Positions 5,997 through 9,352 of a stretch of 9,352 nt of DNA are shown one piece after another; the first letter of the stretch is position 1, and the number at the start of each line of letters is the position of its first letter. This DNA is from CAZCBJ01 sp964496705. GTDB lineage: Bacteria; Chloroflexota; Anaerolineae; Anaerolineales; Anaerolineaceae. The translations under genes were made by a program, and so were the position numbers. The notes under the pieces were generated by a model. It ran no database searches and was not told where the DNA came from. It saw nothing but the letters and a program-made list of their open reading frames with translations. The stretch lies in contig CAZCBJ010000158.1 of the NCBI GenBank assembly GCA_964496705.1, forward strand, positions 1 through 9,352, in the 5' to 3' direction.

Positions 5997-8099
5997 TCAC
6001 CGTAGCTTCGCGCGCACATCGATGGCGCAGGCGCCCTGCCCTTCGGGCAGCACCCGCAGCGGATTCATCTCGATCTCAGCGATCTGCGGGCAGTCCAGCG
6101 CCAACTGCGCCAGCCGGCCCAACGCCTGGATCACCGCCTCGCGGTCGGCAGGCGGCAGGTTGCGGAAGCCTCTCAGCTTGCGCCCGGCCCAGGTGGCTGC
6201 CAGCATGCTCTCGACCTCGCGGCGGGTCAGCGGAGCCAGCTCGAAGGCTACATCCTTAAGCCCCTCCACCTCCACACCGCCCGAGCCGAACATCATCAAC
6301 GGACCGAACTGCGGGTCGCGCAGCATGCCCACGATCACGTCCTGTCCGGCGGGCAGCAGGCGCTGCACATGCACCCCTTCGATGCGCGCATCGGGTCGGA
6401 CTCTACGCGCGCTGTCCATCACCGCGCGGTAGCCGTCCATCACCGCCTGCGCGTCCTTGAGGTTGAGCAGCACGCCGCCCACGTCAGACTTGTGGGCAAT
6501 ATCGGGCGAAGCCACCTTGAGCACCACCGGAAAGCCTTGCCGGGCAGCGATCGCCGCGGCTTCCACGGGGCTGCCCGCCAGTTCCAGGCGCAGCGTCTGG
6601 ATGCCGTAAGCTTCGAGCAGTTCCATCACCACCTCGCTGGCGGCGAACGCGCCGGCGGGTTGATCCCGGAGCAGGGCGCGCGCGCTTGCAGCGTCCAGTC
6701 CGCTGAATTGCAGCGGAGCTTCTCCGCAGGTCTGCAGGTACTCCGCCCGCCGCGCCAGCGCTGCCAGCGCCGCAGCGGTGGGCTCGGGGAAGGTGAACAC
6801 CGGCACATGCGCCGCGCGCAGCAACTCCATCCCTTCCTGCACCAGGCGGTCGCCCATTAAAACCACCATCACCGGCTTGTCAGCGGTCTGGATGATGGGG
6901 ATGAGCAATTTGGCCACCCAGCCGGCGGTGGAGGTGGGCGGGGGCGGGGTGATGACCATCACCGCGTCCACTCCGGGGTCGGCCAGCAGCAGGCACAGGC
7001 ACTCGGCGTAGTTTTCGGGGGTGGCCGAGGCCAGCATATCCACCGGGTTGTGCAGGCTGGCAGCCGCCGGGAGGATGGCGCGCATTCCGCTCAGGCAGTC
7101 CTCGCCCAGCTCAGCCAGGCTCAGCCCGTTCATCTCCAGCGCGTCAGCGGCGGTGACGCCCGGGCCGCCGGCGTTGGTCAACACCGCCACCCGCTGTCCG
7201 GCGGGCAGCGGACACCAGGCCAGCGCGCGCGCCCATTCGAACATCTCCTGAGTGGTGGTGGCGCGGATCACGCCCGCCTTGCGGAAGGCGGCATCGAAAG
7301 CCGCTTCCTGCCCGGCCAGCGCGCCGGTGTGCGAGGCAGCCGCCTTGCGCCCGGCTTCGAAGCGCCCCACCTTGAGCGCCAGCAGCGCTTTCTGCGCGGT
7401 GACCTTGCGGGCTTCCTGCACAAAGCGCGTCCCGCTGCTGCCCCCTTCCATGTAAATGGTGATCACGCTGGTGTGCGCGTCGGCAGTCATCGGCGCCAGC
7501 ATATCGGTCTCGTTGACGTCCACCTGGTTGCCCAGGCTGATCACATGCGACAACCCAAAGCCCTGCGTGCGCATCCAGTCAATCACCGCGGCGCAGATGG
7601 CGCCCGAATGAGATATAAAGGCGATTTCGCCGGCGGGCGGCAGCGGCGGTTGCAGGAAGGTGGTGTCCAGCGGCAGGTGCATGTTCATCAGGCCGATGCA
7701 GTTCGGCCCCACCAGGCGGATGCCCAGTTCGGCGGCAATCTCGGCGCACTGCACCTCCAGCGCGGCGCCCTCCGCGCCAGTCTCGCGGAATCCGCCGGTG
7801 GCGATGATCGCGGCGCGGATGCCGCGCTTGCCGCAGTCGCGCAGCGTGTCCGGCACGAAGGGCGGCGGCACCAGCAGCACCGCCAGGTCCACCGGGTCGG
7901 GCACCTGCAGCAGGCTGGGATAGATCGGTCGTCCGAGCAGCCGCTCGCCCTTGGGGTTGACGAAATGGCAGGCGCCCGGATAACCCGATTCGATCAGGTT
8001 GCGCGCCAGGGCATAGCCCAGCTTGGTCGGGTCGCGGGAGACGCCAACCACAACCACGCCCTGGGGATTAAAAAACGGGGAAAGCGAGTCGGTGGACAT
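5997..8099 (-). CDS. ADP-forming acetate/acyl-CoA ligase, fused alpha-beta subunits
   Basis: The 700-residue protein converts an acyl-CoA, ADP and phosphate to the acid, CoA and ATP (reversible), recovering ATP during fermentation. Domains in order: CoA-binding Rossmann domain (FFNPQGVVVVGVSRDPTKLG, about 9-28; VGPNCIGL, 130-137); succinyl-CoA-ligase-like domains with ISHSGA (162-167) and the segment ASHTGALAG holding the expected phospho-histidine His257; a linker; and a C-terminal ATP-grasp domain with KVASPDIAHKSDVGG (second phospho-histidine His536), FGSGGVEVEG (604-613) and EIEMNPLRV (675-683). Both histidines needed for phosphate relay are present. The ATG at 8099 is chosen because AGGAG lies 8 nt upstream and the CoA-binding domain starts right after it; the frame extends 21 codons further without such support. 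It is the first gene of the three-gene run. Acetate is the usual substrate, but longer or branched acyl-CoAs are possible. Confidence 0.94.
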   Translation of the reverse strand: MSTDSLSPFFNPQGVVVVGVSRDPTKLGYALARNLIESGYPGACHFVNPKGERLLGRPIYPSLLQVPDPVDLAVLLVPPPFVPDTLRDCGKRGIRAAIIATGGFRETGAEGAALEVQCAEIAAELGIRLVGPNCIGLMNMHLPLDTTFLQPPLPPAGEIAFISHSGAICAAVIDWMRTQGFGLSHVISLGNQVDVNETDMLAPMTADAHTSVITIYMEGGSSGTRFVQEARKVTAQKALLALKVGRFEAGRKAAASHTGALAGQEAAFDAAFRKAGVIRATTTQEMFEWARALAWCPLPAGQRVAVLTNAGGPGVTAADALEMNGLSLAELGEDCLSGMRAILPAAASLHNPVDMLASATPENYAECLCLLLADPGVDAVMVITPPPPTSTAGWVAKLLIPIIQTADKPVMVVLMGDRLVQEGMELLRAAHVPVFTFPEPTAAALAALARRAEYLQTCGEAPLQFSGLDAASARALLRDQPAGAFAASEVVMELLEAYGIQTLRLELAGSPVEAAAIAARQGFPVVLKVASPDIAHKSDVGGVLLNLKDAQAVMDGYRAVMDSARRVRPDARIEGVHVQRLLPAGQDVIVGMLRDPQFGPLMMFGSGGVEVEGLKDVAFELAPLTRREVESMLAATWAGRKLRGFRNLPPADREAVIQALGRLAQLALDCPQIAEIEMNPLRVLPEGQGACAIDVRAKLR

Positions 8100-8259
8100 G
8101 CACACAGCTCCTGGGTTGTTGATGAGATGCGGGAAAACGACGGACAACCCTATTGTACCCAAAATATGCCCGGTTGGGCTGGCAATGGCAGTTCTTACCC
8201 ATTGACTTATGTGAATACTGGTCCAGACCCGCTCTTGCGAACGGTTGAATGAGTCGCGA
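8100..8259. promoter_or_regulatory. Spacer with probable promoter of the acyl-CoA ligase operon
   Basis: This 160-base gap separates the end of the GH1 gene from the first gene of the operon, both on the minus strand. On the minus strand TACAAT at 8157-8152 is a good -10 hexamer (5 of 6) 52 nt before the ATG at 8099. A weak TTGCCA lies too far upstream (22-base spacing) to be a standard -35, so the promoter call is tentative. A small inverted repeat GCCC-aacc-GGGC (8180-8169, minus) followed by ATATTTT might help terminate the GH1 transcript but has only four pairs. No gene is seen. Confidence 0.4.
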
Positions 8260-9351
8260 TTATTCTTCCAAGCCGTTCTTTTCGATCACGCGGCTGTACC
8301 ACTGGGCAGAGAGCTTGGGGATGCGTTTCTGGGTGGGGTAATCCACGCGCACGATGCCGAAGCGCTTGGCGTATCCCTGCGCCCATTCGAAGTTATCCAT
8401 CAGGCTCCAGACGTAGTAGCCCTGCAGATTGGCCCCGGCCTGGATGGCGTCGTGGGCAGCCAGGAAGTGGGCGCGCAGATACATCACCCGCTCGCGGTCG
8501 CGCACGAAACCGTTGGCGTCCGGCTCATCGGCTGCGGCGCAGCCGTTTTCGGTGATGAACATCTTCGGATTGCCGTACTCGTCTTTGAAATGCAGCAGCA
8601 GGTCGCGCAGCCCGTCGGGATACACATACCAGCCGATATCGGTCGTGCCCCACATCGGTTGGGATTTGGGCCCGTGGCCGTTCTTGAAACCGCCCCCGCC
8701 GGGTTGGGCGGAAATGGTGGTGGAGGCGTAATAATTCACACCCAGGAAATCCATCGGCTGGCTGATGATTGCCATGTCGCCGTCTTTGACCGGCGGCGCG
8801 GCCGGCCCCAGCCACTCGAACAGCTCGGGAGCATAGCGGCCCTTGAAGATGGGCAGCATGAACAACCCGGTGCCAGAGGCGTAAGCGCGTTTGAGCGCAT
8901 CCAGGTCAGCCTGAGACTGGCTGGCGGGGTACTCGGTGCCAAAGCTGAGCACGATGCCGATTTCCCCCGGGTAGCCGCCCTGGCGGAAGAGCTGCACGGT
9001 CTTGCCATGCGAGAGCAGTAGATGGTGAGTGGCGGCATATCCCAGCGAGGTGTCATACAACCCGGGGGCGAAGGTGCCGTAAGCGTAGCCGAGGAAAGCG
9101 ATCACCCAGGGCTCGTTGTGGGTGGCCCACATCGCCACCCGGTCGCCCAGCTTGTCAAAAACCACGCGGGCATAGTCAGCGAACCAGTCGGCGCAGTCGC
9201 GGTTGGGCCAACCGCCGCGCTCCTGCAGCGCCTGGTTGGTGAAGATCATCATGCCGCCGCTCTGGCCCACGAGCGCCACCGGGCCGGGCTCGACCGTCAG
9301 CGGGCGGTCCTCGGTCAAGGTGACGAGGCGGCTGCGCGAACAGACATTGCC
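8260..9351 (-). CDS. GH1 beta-glycosidase C-terminal part, N-terminus replaced by acyl-CoA-ligase sequence; incomplete
   Basis: The minus-strand frame is open from the window edge to the TAA at 8262-8260 (363 codons). From QALQERGGW onward it is glycoside hydrolase family 1: NRDCADWFADYARVVF, then HNEPW with the acid/base Glu (codon near 9114), NYYAS, ITENG with the nucleophile Glu (near 8550) and SLMDNFEWAQGY near the end. GH1 enzymes hydrolyse beta-linked glucosides or galactosides in an (alpha/beta)8 barrel. Upstream of QALQERGG, where GH1 should have its first three strands including AxYQxEG and HWDLP, the frame instead reads RLVTLTEDRPLTV and GPVALVGQSGGMMIFTNQ, which looks like an acyl-CoA-ligase domain. 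About 110-120 GH1 residues are therefore missing and the product should not fold as an active enzyme. Read normally, the GH1 gene would be a sugar-releasing partner for the kinase operon. The start is outside the window; the TTG at 9318 is not a real start. Confidence 0.85.
   Translation of the reverse strand, partial: GNVCSRSRLVTLTEDRPLTVEPGPVALVGQSGGMMIFTNQALQERGGWPNRDCADWFADYARVVFDKLGDRVAMWATHNEPWVIAFLGYAYGTFAPGLYDTSLGYAATHHLLLSHGKTVQLFRQGGYPGEIGIVLSFGTEYPASQSQADLDALKRAYASGTGLFMLPIFKGRYAPELFEWLGPAAPPVKDGDMAIISQPMDFLGVNYYASTTISAQPGGGGFKNGHGPKSQPMWGTTDIGWYVYPDGLRDLLLHFKDEYGNPKMFITENGCAAADEPDANGFVRDRERVMYLRAHFLAAHDAIQAGANLQGYYVWSLMDNFEWAQGYAKRFGIVRVDYPTQKRIPKLSAQWYSRVIEKNGLEE
9214..9351 (-). 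other. Acyl-CoA-ligase-type fragment joined to the GH1 gene
   Basis: Reading leftward from the edge, the frame gives GNVCSRSRLVTLTEDRPLTV followed by EPGPVALVGQSGGMMIFTNQ and QALQERG. The GPVALVGQSGG block resembles the SQSGA segment of succinyl-CoA-ligase-like domains in NDP-forming acyl-CoA synthetases; compare EIAFISHSGAICAAVIDWM in the intact ligase of this same window. It is not part of any GH1 enzyme. The identity is judged by motif only, so the family call is fairly confident but not proved. The switch to GH1 falls within 9214-9234. Confidence 0.7.
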
Positions 9352-9352
9352 C

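Noticed and set aside
8100..8162. 21-codon N-terminal extension of the acyl-CoA ligase
   Set aside because: The ATG at 8099 has AGGAG 8 nt upstream and the conserved domain begins just after it; the extension overlaps the probable -10 box.
8169..8180. Inverted repeat GCCC/GGGC as a terminator of the GH1 gene
   Set aside because: It has only four base pairs with a weak T-run, too weak to list as a feature by itself.
7050..8252. 400-codon plus-strand open frame opposite the acyl-CoA ligase
   Set aside because: It is antisense to a well-supported enzyme in a GC-rich region where long shadow frames are expected; its composition is rich in Arg, Gly, His and Gln and it has no recognisable domain.
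8245..9021. 258-codon plus-strand frame opposite GH1
   Set aside because: It is antisense to clear GH1 motifs and has no family resemblance, so it is a shadow frame.

Overview
The window looks like a chromosomal segment of a fermentative, GC-rich bacterium, probably an anaerobic Anaerolineae-type Chloroflexota. That placement is inferred from protein style and gene content (ADP-forming acyl-CoA synthetase, a stand-alone pyruvate-kinase C-terminal domain, a PfkB sugar kinase, GH1, CGCAGAG repeats); no marker gene is present to prove it. Apart from the recombinase at the left edge, every recognised gene lies on the minus strand.

Left edge, 1-1570: the C-terminal three quarters of a large serine recombinase runs off the left side on the plus strand. 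A 148-base spacer with a strong hairpin follows, then a minus-strand tRNA-Ser(CGA) with its own extended -10 promoter. This looks like the right end of an integrated element whose body lies outside the window.

Middle, 1572-2869: a tightly coupled pair on the minus strand, a free-standing pyruvate-kinase C-terminal-domain protein followed after 2 nt by a membrane protein of unknown function.

AT-rich island, 2882-3577: a small GxxExxY (PDDEXK-like) gene bracketed by copies of a TTCACGC/CGCAGAG-type repeat. Three direct copies spaced about 80 bp apart lie on its 3' side and one inverted copy lies on its 5' side. The arrangement resembles a roughly 0.5-0.7 kb mobile cassette inserted in a run of co-oriented metabolic genes, and it is the best candidate here for an undescribed system.

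Metabolic operon, 3578-8099, transcribed right to left: ADP-forming acetate/acyl-CoA ligase (fused alpha-beta form), PfkB sugar kinase related to 2-keto-3-deoxygluconate kinase, then a beta-CASP metallo-beta-lactamase RNase. Gaps are 57 and 28 nt and each gene has a recognisable ribosome-binding site. The first two fit sugar-acid or sugar phosphorylation and ATP recovery from acyl-CoA during fermentation; the RNase may tie in RNA processing.

Right edge, 8260-9352: a GH1 beta-glycosidase that keeps both catalytic glutamates but whose first part is replaced in frame by a piece of an acyl-CoA-ligase-type protein. The switch falls in a short stretch that both families could share (QALQERG). This is either a real recombination or an assembly join, and the gene as shown cannot encode a complete TIM barrel.
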